The notes below the pieces were generated by a model that saw only the letters and a list, made by a program, of their open reading frames with translations, had not been told where the DNA came from and ran no database searches. This document shows, piece after piece, positions 39,884-47,624 of a stretch of DNA of 64,000 bases. This DNA comes from UBA2206 sp049303905 (lineage in GTDB: Bacteria > Patescibacteriota > Minisyncoccia > Moranbacterales > UBA2206). Each line of letters starts with the position of its first letter. Within the stretch, counting starts at the first letter, position 1. Location: assembly GCA_049303905.1 (NCBI GenBank), contig JBAQNP010000005.1, positions 1-64,000 on the forward strand. Reading direction: 5' to 3'. The translations under genes were made by a program, and so were the position numbers.

Positions 39884-40927
39884 ACCTGTTGCTTAATAAC
39901 AATGCTTTCGCATGGAATCATCCTAATGATTCTGGAATGATCAGCTCGTAGAATCGAGATGGTAATTCCAGAGTCCGCAGGAGATTAGCATAGCTGTGTC
40001 GTCAAAATCTTTTTTCTTGTTGCGATATACATCTGAAACGATTCGAAGTCTTTTGACACCGGCTAAAGCATTTTCAACTAAGACTCGCACTGATGATTTT
40101 TTCTTGTTTTGTTCTTTGATAAATGGAGTTAATTCTTTGGTTCGCGGTTTTCTTTTTGGCATAGAGATAATATGTCCGGGAAATTGTTTGTCTATTCCCT
40201 TGAATCCCAAGTCAAGATGTTTCTTAACATGCTTTGGCATAAGATTGGGAGGGGCTTCTGCTTTAAGAATAGTGAAATCATGTTCTTTGCCCTCTGTGGT
40301 ATTACTGAGAAAATTCACTCGTTTCTTTCTGGTGGAGATGATAATATTTTTTCTGGTATGTCGTTTCTTTTTGCCGGAATAGTTATCTTTCTGTTTAGAC
40401 TTATCTTTGGGCCTTTGAATCGGTCTCTCAGTTCCATCAATGAAAACTTCTCTGGCTCCGGGAAAGGCTTGAAAAAATTCTTCCAAGGTTTTCATTTTTC
40501 TGACTGGCAAAGCTAACTTTCTGTTTAATGTTTTTTCTAACACTTTACTTAGTTGAAATTGTCTTCGGCAAGCATTGGAACGATTGCAATCAAAGATTAA
40601 ACTGGCTAAATCATAGGTGGGATAACATTTATAGTAAAACAGGATGAAAAACAGTTTTTCCGCAGTAGTTTTTAGAAATCCGATTCTGCCTCCGCCAAAT
40701 TCTCTTTCTTTGGAACCCTTATTATGTTGTTTCTGTTTTTCTTCAAGATACTCTTGGAAAAAAACAGGGATAAGATTTTGAAATTCCTGCGGAGTTACAC
40801 CTGTAATAGCCAGCATTAAGCGTTTGTTAGCTAATGCTCGTTCGATGTTGAACATATTATTTGGTTGTATTTTTATTTTTTAACTCTGTCTAAATTTTAA
40901 CATTGTTGTTTAAAAAGCAACAGGTCT
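39882..40927. mobile_element. IS5-like insertion sequence, 1046 bp, with 3-bp target duplication
   Basis: Terminal inverted repeats AGACCTGTTGCTT (39882-39894) and its complement (40915-40927) enclose one transposase gene. The ATT at 39879-39881 and 40928-40930 is a 3-bp target duplication. It sits between two convergent small genes and supplies the end of both. Confidence 0.88.
39941..40855 (-). CDS. IS5-family DDE transposase
   Basis: A 304-aa transposase with an N-terminal helical HTH_Tnp_4-like region (GRIGFLKTTAEKLFFILFYYKCYPTYDLAS), and a DDE_Tnp_4-type domain: FIDGTERPIQRPKD (first Asp), HLDLGFKGIDKQFPG (second Asp) and SVRVLVENALAGVKRLRI (Glu). A basic insert (SGKKKRHTRKNIII) follows the first Asp, as is common in this group. 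The frame is intact and the ends are perfect, so it is probably mobile. Confidence 0.9.
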   Translation of the reverse strand: MFNIERALANKRLMLAITGVTPQEFQNLIPVFFQEYLEEKQKQHNKGSKEREFGGGRIGFLKTTAEKLFFILFYYKCYPTYDLASLIFDCNRSNACRRQFQLSKVLEKTLNRKLALPVRKMKTLEEFFQAFPGAREVFIDGTERPIQRPKDKSKQKDNYSGKKKRHTRKNIIISTRKKRVNFLSNTTEGKEHDFTILKAEAPPNLMPKHVKKHLDLGFKGIDKQFPGHIISMPKRKPRTKELTPFIKEQNKKKSSVRVLVENALAGVKRLRIVSDVYRNKKKDFDDTAMLISCGLWNYHLDSTS

Positions 40928-41134
40928 ATTATTTAACTTTTCATTTTCACTGTCCACCGCACTTTGAATATCTTGCGCCGCTTTCTTGTTTAGATCAACC
41001 ATCCCTGGGACATACCCGACAGGGTCACTAATTGGATTTGGGATTGTGTCTTTTGACTTTTCTTCTTTTTGAGAACAAGCAGATAAAGTTGTGATTAAAA
41101 ATATACTCACTAATAATACCAATGTTTTTTTCAT
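40910..41134 (-). CDS. Small lipoprotein, 3' end altered by the IS
   Basis: A 74-aa precursor with a lipoprotein signal (MKKTLVLLVSIFLITTLSAC; lipobox LSAC, Cys20). The mature part is polar (SQKEEKSKDTIPNPISDP ... DIQSAVDSENEKLNN). The final residues RPVAF and the stop are encoded by the terminal inverted repeat of the IS element. Removing the IS, the frame would end about 10 codons later with LQLCHF, so little was lost. Function unknown; anchored on the outside of the membrane by a lipid. Confidence 0.72.
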   Translation of the reverse strand: MKKTLVLLVSIFLITTLSACSQKEEKSKDTIPNPISDPVGYVPGMVDLNKKAAQDIQSAVDSENEKLNNRPVAF

Positions 41135-41255
41135 AGTTTTTTATATTTATACAATTTAAATTTTAAAGGCTAAATTTTAAATTTAAAATGAAATCTTAAT
41201 GATTAAATTTTTAATTTGTCATTTGGTAATTTAAAATTGATTTAGCATTTTAAAT

Positions 41256-41738
41256 TTAGACTTTAGATTTAAAAATAATCTTTCTTTCTTTTTCTCCTAA
41301 CCAAAAAAATTCTATCCAAATCGCATTAGATGGAATTATATTCTTTATCCTACTTGCCCATTCTATTATAACAATATTTTTAGGATTGGCTATAATTTCT
41401 TCCCAGCCTAGATTTAAAATGTCCTGTGCCTCCACTCTATATGCATCAAAATGATAAACGTCATGAAACATGAAACATGAAACATGAAACATTTTTTCTT
41501 TTTTTGTTTCATGTTTCATGTTACATGCTATATGATACTGTTTCATTATGAGAAAAGTCGGGCTTGTGTATGGTCCTTTAACTTTCAATCCCTTCAAAAG
41601 ACCTTGAGTAAAAGTAGTTTTCCCCGCGCCTAATTCGCCATCCAGACAAAGAATTTCTCCACCTTTCAATTCCCGTACCAAAAGCTCGCCTAGTTTTTGC
41701 GTTTGTTTGGAATTGATTGTAATGAAAGTTTTTTCCAT
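41256..41738 (-). CDS. tsaE: tRNA threonylcarbamoyladenosine ATPase TsaE, with repeat insertion
   Basis: TsaE is the ATPase that recycles the TsaBD complex in t6A37 tRNA modification. The 160-aa protein has Walker A GELGAGKTTFTQGLL (residues 35-49), YTSPTFLIMKQY and VYHFDAYRVE (the conserved H-x-D-x-Y-R), and IVIIEWASRI. Between QY and VYHFD are about 24 extra residues (about 70-93) rich in Met, His and Phe. They are encoded by a palindrome of ATGAAAC repeats. Related proteins are about 135-150 aa without this. The loop lies at a site that tolerates variation in the family. Confidence 0.93.
   Translation of the reverse strand: MEKTFITINSKQTQKLGELLVRELKGGEILCLDGELGAGKTTFTQGLLKGLKVKGPYTSPTFLIMKQYHIACNMKHETKKEKMFHVSCFMFHDVYHFDAYRVEAQDILNLGWEEIIANPKNIVIIEWASRIKNIIPSNAIWIEFFWLGEKERKIIFKSKV
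41462..41527. repeat. Palindromic element family E, inside tsaE
   Basis: Four ATGAAAC units, an AT-rich loop, then GTTTCATGTTTCATG. A related ATGAAAC/TTCATG palindrome lies upstream of yebC (51481-51560). Confidence 0.75.
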
Positions 41739-41763
41739 AATTTTATTCTAACTGGATTTTAGG

Positions 41764-41803
41764 AAAATTAAAAGCGGTCAATGTTAAAAAACACATCGAC
41801 CGC
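41764..41803 (-). terminator. Rho-independent terminator
   Basis: Minus strand GCGGTCGATGT-loop-ACATTGACCGC followed by TTTTAATTTT; a second hairpin CTAGCC/GGCTAG precedes it. Downstream of the 94-aa gene. Confidence 0.7.
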
Positions 41804-41830
41804 GACTAGCCAGAAAGTTTATCGGCTAGT

Positions 41831-42115
41831 TTATTTTTCAGAAATTGGACCGTGCAACTCCCAGTAACGCATAAGATTACATTCCGGTTGGGATTTACAC
41901 ACCATCGGAAAAGGAATCTCATTAAATAAATCTGGGTGCTCATTAATGGCTCTTTTTGTTAACCAGTAAAATTGATCAGGAATTAACATCTCTTCATCAA
42001 TTTCAGTGATTAGTTCTCCATTATTAGTGAAGATAAACTGATTATTTTTTACAACCAGATTTTCTTCTTCTGCCAGTTTACGAAAAACCTCCTTGTCCAA
42101 ACAAGCAATAAGCAT
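41831..42115 (-). CDS. Hypothetical 94-aa protein
   Basis: A 94-aa protein (KEVFRKLAEEENLVVKNNQF, ITEIDEEMLIPDQFYWLTKRA, CKSQPECNLMRYWELHG) with no recognised domain. It has mixed helical and strand character, no signal peptide, and two Cys near the C-terminus. A purine-rich AAAAAGGAGT lies 8 nt before the ATG. It has its own terminator. A TTGACA-like box at 42195-42200 on the minus strand lies back to back with the promoter of the DHH gene. Confidence 0.6.
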   Translation of the reverse strand: MLIACLDKEVFRKLAEEENLVVKNNQFIFTNNGELITEIDEEMLIPDQFYWLTKRAINEHPDLFNEIPFPMVCKSQPECNLMRYWELHGPISEK

Positions 42116-42203
42116 GGCGTACTCCTTTTTAGAGCTAAAGAGTTAAAAACAAAGAACTATACATATCAAGAAAATACTCCAAAAACTCCTTTTTTGTCAA
42201 ACA

Positions 42204-42232
42204 TTGACAATATATTTCCCAGATGCTACCTT
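42204..42232 (+). promoter_or_regulatory. Promoter of the DHH-family gene
   Basis: TTGACA (42204-42209), 17-bp spacer, TACCTT (42227-42232). It overlaps the in-frame ATG at 42223, so that ATG cannot be the start. Confidence 0.5.
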
Positions 42233-42258
42233 ATTTAACTAACTTAAAATCATTTTCT

Positions 42259-43392
42259 ATGTCCCTAAATCCTCAAGAACAATTCAAAAAAATTCTGGAG
42301 AATTCCAAAGAAATTTTGATTCTTATCCCAGAAAATCCTTCGGCTGACGCTGTAGGCTCGGCTTGGGGTCTTTACTATTTTTTGGAAAAATTAAACATCC
42401 TTCCAACTATCGCTTTTTCTAATCATTTATCAGAAAAGTTCAATTTTTTGCCGAGACCCGAAAATATTCTCTCGGAAATTTCCGGTGCACGAGATCTTGT
42501 TCTTTCTTTTAATACAGCAGAAAACAAAATAATGAAGGTTAGCCATGAAGAAAAAGGCGATGTTTTCAATATCCTAGTCACTCCAGAGAAGGGCTCCGTT
42601 AATCCAAAAGATTTTTCTTTTATTCTTGCTAAATTCAAATATGACATTGTGATTGTAATTGATTGTTCTGACTTGGAAAAATTAGGCAAGCTTTATCTAG
42701 AAAACACCGATTTATTTTTTGAAGTACCGGTTATAAATATCGATCATAAAAGCGACAATGATAATTTCGGACAAATTAATTTGACTGACATTACCGCATC
42801 CTCTTCCTGTGAAATTCTAGCTCGAACTTTTGAAGAAATATTTCCTGGGTTAGTGGACAAAAAAATCGCCACTTGTCTTTTGGCTGGGCTTATTGGGGCA
42901 ACTGACAGTTTTCAGAAAAAAAATACCACCCCAAAAGCGCTTCTTGCCAGTGCCTCTCTTATGGATAAGGGCGCTGATCAACAAGAAATTATTCGTTGGA
43001 TGTATAAAACTCAGCCATTACATATCTTGAAGTTATGGGGGCGAGCAATGGCAAAAATAAATTGGGATGAAGCCAGCAAATTAGTTTGGTCAACTTTAAG
43101 CGTTGAAGATTTTGTGCAAAGCCGTTCCGCGAGCGAAGACTTACCTCTAATTATCTCAAAACTTGAAGAAAATTATAGCGAAGGACGAATTTTTATGGCT
43201 GTTTATAATGATACACCGCAAAGTTCTGTTGCAATTATAAAAATTTCTACTCCAGAAACAACCACAAAAATACTCTCTGAAATTTCGGGAAACTTCCAAT
43301 ATGGATTCTTGGAGATTAAAATTGAAAATTCAAATATTATAGAAGTCGGCCAACTTATCGCTGAAAAAATAAAAAGTCTACTTGCAAAATAA
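42259..43392 (+). CDS. DHH-family phosphoesterase-like protein, degenerate motifs
   Basis: A 377-aa protein of NrnA/DHH-DHHA1 type. The first motif reads IPENPSADAVGSAWGL where active enzymes have H-x-x-P-D-x-D-A-I-G-S. The second reads VIVIDCSDLEKLG, and the DHH triad appears as NIDHKSDNDNFG, so one His is Lys. A DHHA1-like RNA-binding domain fills the C-terminus (SEGRIFMAVYNDTPQSSVAIIKIS). Several metal ligands are missing, so nanoRNase activity is doubtful. ATG 42259 is chosen because the upstream ATG lies in the promoter. A terminator follows. Confidence 0.78.
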   Translation: MSLNPQEQFKKILENSKEILILIPENPSADAVGSAWGLYYFLEKLNILPTIAFSNHLSEKFNFLPRPENILSEISGARDLVLSFNTAENKIMKVSHEEKGDVFNILVTPEKGSVNPKDFSFILAKFKYDIVIVIDCSDLEKLGKLYLENTDLFFEVPVINIDHKSDNDNFGQINLTDITASSSCEILARTFEEIFPGLVDKKIATCLLAGLIGATDSFQKKNTTPKALLASASLMDKGADQQEIIRWMYKTQPLHILKLWGRAMAKINWDEASKLVWSTLSVEDFVQSRSASEDLPLIISKLEENYSEGRIFMAVYNDTPQSSVAIIKISTPETTTKILSEISGNFQYGFLEIKIENSNIIEVGQLIAEKIKSLLAK

Positions 43393-43415
43393 TCCGACTT
43401 TAAAAAAACTTAACT

Positions 43416-43439
43416 CCGCCATATTTTGGCGGTTTTTTT
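43416..43439 (+). terminator. Rho-independent terminator
   Basis: CCGCCATATTTTGGCGGTTTTTTT. Confidence 0.8.
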
Positions 43440-43488
43440 ATTTGTTATTTTTATGTTAAAATACTATCAATAAAACTATTATAAATTG

Positions 43489-43585
43489 TGTCATGCTGAA
43501 TTTATTTCAGCATCTCTAAATATCTCAATCTAAATAAGATCCTGAAACCCGCCTGCCGGCGAGGCACGGTAAATTCAGGATGACA
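43489..43585. repeat. Palindromic element family C with nested GC-rich insert
   Basis: TGTCATGCTGAA ... TTCAGCATCT, spacer, GATCCTGAAA, insert CCCGCCTGCCGGCGAGGCACGG, TTCAGGATGACA. The right end supplies a spurious ATG (43580) in frame with the next gene. Confidence 0.8.
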
Positions 43586-43597
43586 CGAAAAAAGATC

Positions 43598-46500
43598 ATG
43601 ATAAAAATTCTCAAACCAAAAGTTTCTAATGTAAAGCCTGATGAAATTCAACAGCCTAATAAAACCGCTAAAATTCTTTCTACTTTCAGAAAAAAAGAGG
43701 AAGAAGAAATGGCCAGCGCTCTGGCAGCGGAACTCAATCTGCCTTATGTTGACACCAACCTAATTCCAATTTCAAAAGATGACATTCGCCTTCTAACCGA
43801 AGAAGAAGCAAGAAAATTTGGCATTGCTGTGATTCACAGAAGCGGAAAAGTTGTCACTATTATTTCTCGCGATCCAAGCAACCAAGAAACTCTTGATTTT
43901 TTAGAAACCCTAAAAAATGATAAGGGTTGGCAGATAAAACTTTTTGTAGTTTCCGCATCAAATCTAAACCGCGTTTGGGAAAAATATAAACAAATTGTTT
44001 TTGTGGATATTCTTGATCAAATGAGTTTGAATCTTACTGGAGATGATTTGACTAAATTTGAGGAAGAAATGAAAGATCTAATCACGCTAAAACAAAGAAT
44101 CAAGGAGCTCCCGACTACTCAAGTTTTAAATATTATGCTGGCTGGCGGTTATAAACTTGGTGCCAGCGATGTCCACATTGAACCGCAAGAAAAAGAAATT
44201 CGCTTACGCTATCGAATTGACGGGACACTGCAAGACGTGGCATTTTTGCCACTTAATGTTTTTCATACTATTCTTTCTCGTATAAAATTAATGTCGGGAA
44301 TGAAACTTAATCTTCGCGATATTGCACAGGACGGAACTTTTGAAATAAATTTAGCAGAAAAAAAGATTAGTCTTCGCGTGAGCATTATTCCGGGAAGTTT
44401 TGGCGAATCAATTGTGATGCGACTCCTAGATCCGGATTCAATCAAAGTAAGCGTGGAAAATTTAGGTCTACAGGGACTGGCTTATGAAAATATTCAAAAA
44501 CAAATGCAAGCGCCCAATGGCATGATTCTTAATACTGGTCCAACCGGAAGCGGAAAAACTACTACTCTCTACTCCATTATCAATAAACTCAATACTCCGG
44601 ACAAAAAAATAATCACCATTGAAGATCCAATTGAATATGAACTCCCAGGGATTTCTCAAACTCAAATCGAAAAAGACCGTGGATATACTTTTTCTCAAGG
44701 ACTGCGGGCAATTGTGCGTCAAGATCCGGATGTAATTTTAGTAGGCGAAATTCGTGATGATGAAACAGCTGACATTGCAGTCAATTCTGCCCTCACTGGT
44801 CACTTGGTGTTGTCCTCACTACATACTAACAATGCCGTGGGAACCATTCCAAGATTTATCGAACTGGGAGTGAAGCCAACGCTGATGTCTCCTGCTATAA
44901 ATGCGATCATTGGCCAGCGTTTGGTGCGAAAACTTTGTGATTGTAAAGAAGCATATGTTCCAGCAAGAGAGTCTATTGAATCAATCAAGAAAATTCTCTC
45001 CATTATTTCCCCCAAAGCTAAAGTGGAAATTCCAAAAAATATCGAGAAGCTATATCGCCCAAAGGGCTGTCCTAAATGCAATGGTTTGGGCTATAAGGGT
45101 CGGATGGGAATTTTTGAAGTACTCACCATCAACGAAGATATTGAAAAATTAATTTTGGAAATGGCCGGCGAAACAGAATTAGCTATGGCCGCTTTGGAAT
45201 CTGGCATGATCACCATGCTTCAAGATGGAATTTTAAAAGCCATAGCTGGTATCACTTCCATCGATGAAGTGGAAAGTGCCACCGGTCAAGGAGAATTTTT
45301 GGAAGGAATTTATGAAAAGTTAATGTCGCAAACGCTGGGCAAAACAATTCTTATTGAAAATAATCAATATGCATCTGCTAAGGAAAATTTAACGGATTTC
45401 AAAAAACTAGAAGAAGTTTTGCGTGCCTCAAAAACCACCGACATTAACAAAGTTGTTTTTTCGGCCGCTACCATCTTGAATGTTGGCGACATCCATATCG
45501 AACCAGAAAAAGATGATGTGAAAATTCGTTTTCGCATTGACGGAATTTTGCAAAACGTTGCTACCTTGCCACTCAATGAATATCCGGCACTTTTAGGCGA
45601 AATCAAAATTCTTTCCGGCGTAAAAACTGAAGTGCGTCAAGGAGTGATTGATAGTCGCTTTAGTATAAAATTTGATGATGACATTGTGATTTCCGAAAAA
45701 AATATTGATGTGCGTGTTTCTATTATTCTCGGTGGTTATGGCGAAACAATCGTGATGCGACTCCTCCGCGGTTCCTCAATGGAATTGGATCTAACCAAGC
45801 TTGGTATCAGACAACAAAATTTAGACAAGATAATTTCGGAAATCAAAAAACCTAATGGCGTGATTTTGAACACTGGTCCAACAGGGTCAGGAAAAACTAC
45901 TACACTTTACAGCGTTCTTAGTATGCTCAATAAACCGGAAGTAAAAATAATCACTGTGGAAGATCCAATTGAATACCAACTGCCAGGAATTTTGCAAACT
46001 CCCGTCAACGACAAAGAGGGCTACACTTTCGCCACTGCTCTTCGTGCTCTGCTTCGTCAAAATCCGGACATTATGATGATCGGTGAAATTCGAGACGACG
46101 AAACTGCCCAAGTAGCCGTGCAAGCTTCTCTCACAGGACACCTTGTGCTCTCCACCATTCACACCAACAATGCCGCCGGCGCTGTGGCGCGAATGATTAA
46201 TATGGGAGTTTCCCCTTCTGACATTGCCACTGCCGTCAATGCCTTCATGGCCCAACGTCTCGTGCGTCGTCTTTGTGATTGCAAAGAAAAAGTCACGCCG
46301 AGTGAAAAAGAAAAAGAAATGATTGAAAAAGTTTTGGCTACTATTAGTCCAAAAGCGGGAGTGGAAATTCCCAAAGTTTTGGAAATTTATCATCCTAAGG
46401 GTTGTGAAAAATGCAACGGTTTGGGTTACAAAGGTCGCATGACCGTGAGTGAAGTTTTCCAACTAACTCGTGAAATTCAAGACCTCGTCACCCGAGGCGC

Positions 46501-46627
46501 CATCACCGCCGAACTCGAAGAAAAAGCCGTCGAACTCGGTATGCTCACTATGACGCAAGACGGAATTTTGAAAGTTTTGGAAGGAAATACAAGTTTAGAA
46601 GAAGTGGAGAGAGTGACTGATCTTTAG
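43598..46627 (+). CDS. Tandem GspE/PilB ATPase fusion
   Basis: A 1009-aa protein holding two complete type II/IV secretion ATPases in one chain. The first unit has an N-terminal MshEN-like domain (residues 1-150), Walker A GPTGSGKTTTLYS from 314, Walker B VILVGEIRDDETA, His box LHTNNAVGT and a zinc tetracysteine (CDCK ... CPKCNG). The second has no MshEN domain but a GspE N2-like domain and a full ATPase: GPTGSGKTTTLYS from 760, IMMIGEIRDDETA, IHTNNAAGA and CDCK ... CEKCNG. Both sites look active. Normal PilB is about 560 aa and hexameric, so three fused chains could form a pseudo-hexamer. It would drive type IV pilus extension. ATG 43598 is chosen since 43580 lies in a repeat. Confidence 0.92.
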   Translation: MIKILKPKVSNVKPDEIQQPNKTAKILSTFRKKEEEEMASALAAELNLPYVDTNLIPISKDDIRLLTEEEARKFGIAVIHRSGKVVTIISRDPSNQETLDFLETLKNDKGWQIKLFVVSASNLNRVWEKYKQIVFVDILDQMSLNLTGDDLTKFEEEMKDLITLKQRIKELPTTQVLNIMLAGGYKLGASDVHIEPQEKEIRLRYRIDGTLQDVAFLPLNVFHTILSRIKLMSGMKLNLRDIAQDGTFEINLAEKKISLRVSIIPGSFGESIVMRLLDPDSIKVSVENLGLQGLAYENIQKQMQAPNGMILNTGPTGSGKTTTLYSIINKLNTPDKKIITIEDPIEYELPGISQTQIEKDRGYTFSQGLRAIVRQDPDVILVGEIRDDETADIAVNSALTGHLVLSSLHTNNAVGTIPRFIELGVKPTLMSPAINAIIGQRLVRKLCDCKEAYVPARESIESIKKILSIISPKAKVEIPKNIEKLYRPKGCPKCNGLGYKGRMGIFEVLTINEDIEKLILEMAGETELAMAALESGMITMLQDGILKAIAGITSIDEVESATGQGEFLEGIYEKLMSQTLGKTILIENNQYASAKENLTDFKKLEEVLRASKTTDINKVVFSAATILNVGDIHIEPEKDDVKIRFRIDGILQNVATLPLNEYPALLGEIKILSGVKTEVRQGVIDSRFSIKFDDDIVISEKNIDVRVSIILGGYGETIVMRLLRGSSMELDLTKLGIRQQNLDKIISEIKKPNGVILNTGPTGSGKTTTLYSVLSMLNKPEVKIITVEDPIEYQLPGILQTPVNDKEGYTFATALRALLRQNPDIMMIGEIRDDETAQVAVQASLTGHLVLSTIHTNNAAGAVARMINMGVSPSDIATAVNAFMAQRLVRRLCDCKEKVTPSEKEKEMIEKVLATISPKAGVEIPKVLEIYHPKGCEKCNGLGYKGRMTVSEVFQLTREIQDLVTRGAITAELEEKAVELGMLTMTQDGILKVLEGNTSLEEVERVTDL

Positions 46628-46628
46628 A

Positions 46629-46739
46629 AAATAGTGAAAAAGAAAATGGAAAGTAGTTTAAGAAAATAGAAACTTGAAATTAGTGTTCTTTTTTCTTTTT
46701 TCATATTTCCTGAACCATTTTCTAATTTCTAACAACTAC
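46629..46739. repeat. AT-rich palindrome family G, copy 2
   Basis: GAAAATAGTGAAAAAGAAAATGGAAAGTAG ... pairs with TTTCCTGAACCATTTTCTAATTTC; similar in layout to 37378-37500 and 47488-47612. The remaining gap to 46867 holds an AAAGGGC/AACCCTTT partial hairpin and nothing else. Confidence 0.5.
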
Positions 46740-46867
46740 TTTCAAAAAAAATTTATCTTCGGATTGAATAAATTGAACCCCTACATAAAAATTAACCATT
46801 AAAAAAAGGGCGCTTATATCGAAAAGCTAACCCTTTTTCTTTTCCCCACCAGACCCTCCGCGTCTGG

Positions 46868-47029
46868 TTATTTTTTTAGCGCTATAGTTCCTGCCAAACA
46901 CAGAAATAATACTGAAGCTATAAGCTGTTGACCAGGAGTAACCGACAGGAGTTTTAGCCATTGAAGTAACGCGCTGGCAGAAAATGCTATTGCCATTCCT
47001 AAAAAAAGATATTTTACGTTTTTTTGCAT
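46868..47029 (-). CDS. 53-aa two-helix membrane peptide
   Basis: A short gene with a perfect ribosome binding site (AAGGAGGAAGTTA before the ATG at 47029). The 53-aa product has two hydrophobic helices (KYLFLGMAIAFSASALLQWL and QLIASVLFLCLAGTIAL) joined by a short polar turn with Pro-Gly, and a Lys-Lys end. The layout resembles holins or small membrane toxins, but the sequence is not recognised. It lies downstream of another small membrane frame and the long structured leader, on the same strand. Confidence 0.65.
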   Translation of the reverse strand: MQKNVKYLFLGMAIAFSASALLQWLKLLSVTPGQQLIASVLFLCLAGTIALKK

Positions 47030-47057
47030 TAACTTCCTCCTTTTCAAAAAAATTTTT

Positions 47058-47156
47058 TTATTTTTTATGTTCTCTTATCCACACAATAAAAGCAACTGGG
47101 GATAAAAAAACTGATACCACACCAACAGCGCCCAAAAACAAAACTATACCCGCCAC
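47058..47156 (-). CDS. Putative 32-aa membrane peptide
   Basis: A frame starting GTG at 47156 (spacing of about 12 nt from an AAGGGG) and ending 28 bp before the next small gene. The product is almost entirely one TM helix (GIVLFLGAVGVVSVFLSPVAFIVW, split by a Pro) with a basic end IREHKK. The start is uncertain, because a stronger AAGGAGA lies further upstream without a standard start codon. It could be coupled to the 53-aa peptide. Confidence 0.4.
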   Translation of the reverse strand: MAGIVLFLGAVGVVSVFLSPVAFIVWIREHKK

Positions 47157-47444
47157 TACTGTCGGTGGCTGACCCCTTACGAACGTCTCCTTGTGTTTTT
47201 AAAGAATTTATATTTCACGTGAAATCACGTGCGTTCACGTGATAATCAGTGGTTCTGACAATAATCTGCAGGCAAGAATTCAGGCTAAGAGCCCAAAAAA
47301 AGAAACAACATCGAGGAATAGCGCAGCGTGAACCACCCTACCCATATCTTGAAAAATGTTTCTATATTGATGACAAAAGATAGAAGTCACCAATTGCCTG
47401 CAATTTACTGCTAATCATCTCAAAAACATAAAGTTTCAAGATGA
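47157..47444 (-). ncRNA. Structured leader or small RNA upstream of small membrane peptides
   Basis: About 290 nt follow a strong promoter on the minus strand without a coding frame. The first 40 nt can form an 11-bp hairpin (47410-47420 with 47439-47449). Three more long complementary pairs exist: 47249-47255/47330-47336, 47267-47275/47394-47402 and 47346-47354/47434-47442. They interlock like a pseudoknot, so not all can form together. Near its end are three CACGTG sites 10 bp apart. I could not match it to RNase P RNA, tmRNA, SRP RNA or 6S RNA by eye. Confidence 0.4.
47207..47241. promoter_or_regulatory. Three CACGTG sites at exact 10-bp spacing
   Basis: CACGTG at 47216-47221, 47226-47231 and 47236-47241, one helical turn apart, next to a TATAAA-like box (47207-47212, minus strand). 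This looks like an operator array for a protein bound on one face of the DNA, just upstream of the two small membrane-peptide genes. Confidence 0.5.
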
Positions 47445-47450
47445 CTAGCC

Positions 47451-47479
47451 AATATAGCATAGCTTGGTTTTTTTGTCAA
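47451..47479 (-). promoter_or_regulatory. Strong promoter of the structured leader
   Basis: Minus strand TTGACA (47474-47479), 17-bp spacer, TATATT (47451-47456); a near-consensus sigma70 promoter. Confidence 0.65.
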
Positions 47480-47487
47480 GAAGTGCT

Positions 47488-47612
47488 AAAATTAGAAATA
47501 AGTGAAAAGGAAATTGGAAAGTAGCTTAAGAAAGCAGAAATAAGAAATTAGAATTTTTATTTAATCTATTTTCTATTCTCCAATTTCCTGAACTATTTTC
47601 TATTTTCATTTT
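47488..47612. repeat. AT-rich palindrome family G, copy 3
   Basis: AAAATTAGAAATAAGTGAAAAGG ... pairs with TTTCCTGAACTATTTTCTATTTTC; same internal words (GGAAAGTAG, TTTCCTGAAC) as copy 2. Confidence 0.55.
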
Positions 47613-47624
47613 AACCATTTTCTT

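Noticed and set aside
47249..47336. RNase P RNA or tmRNA
   Set aside because: The conserved P4 core of RNase P and the CCA end or tag frame of tmRNA could not be found on either strand.
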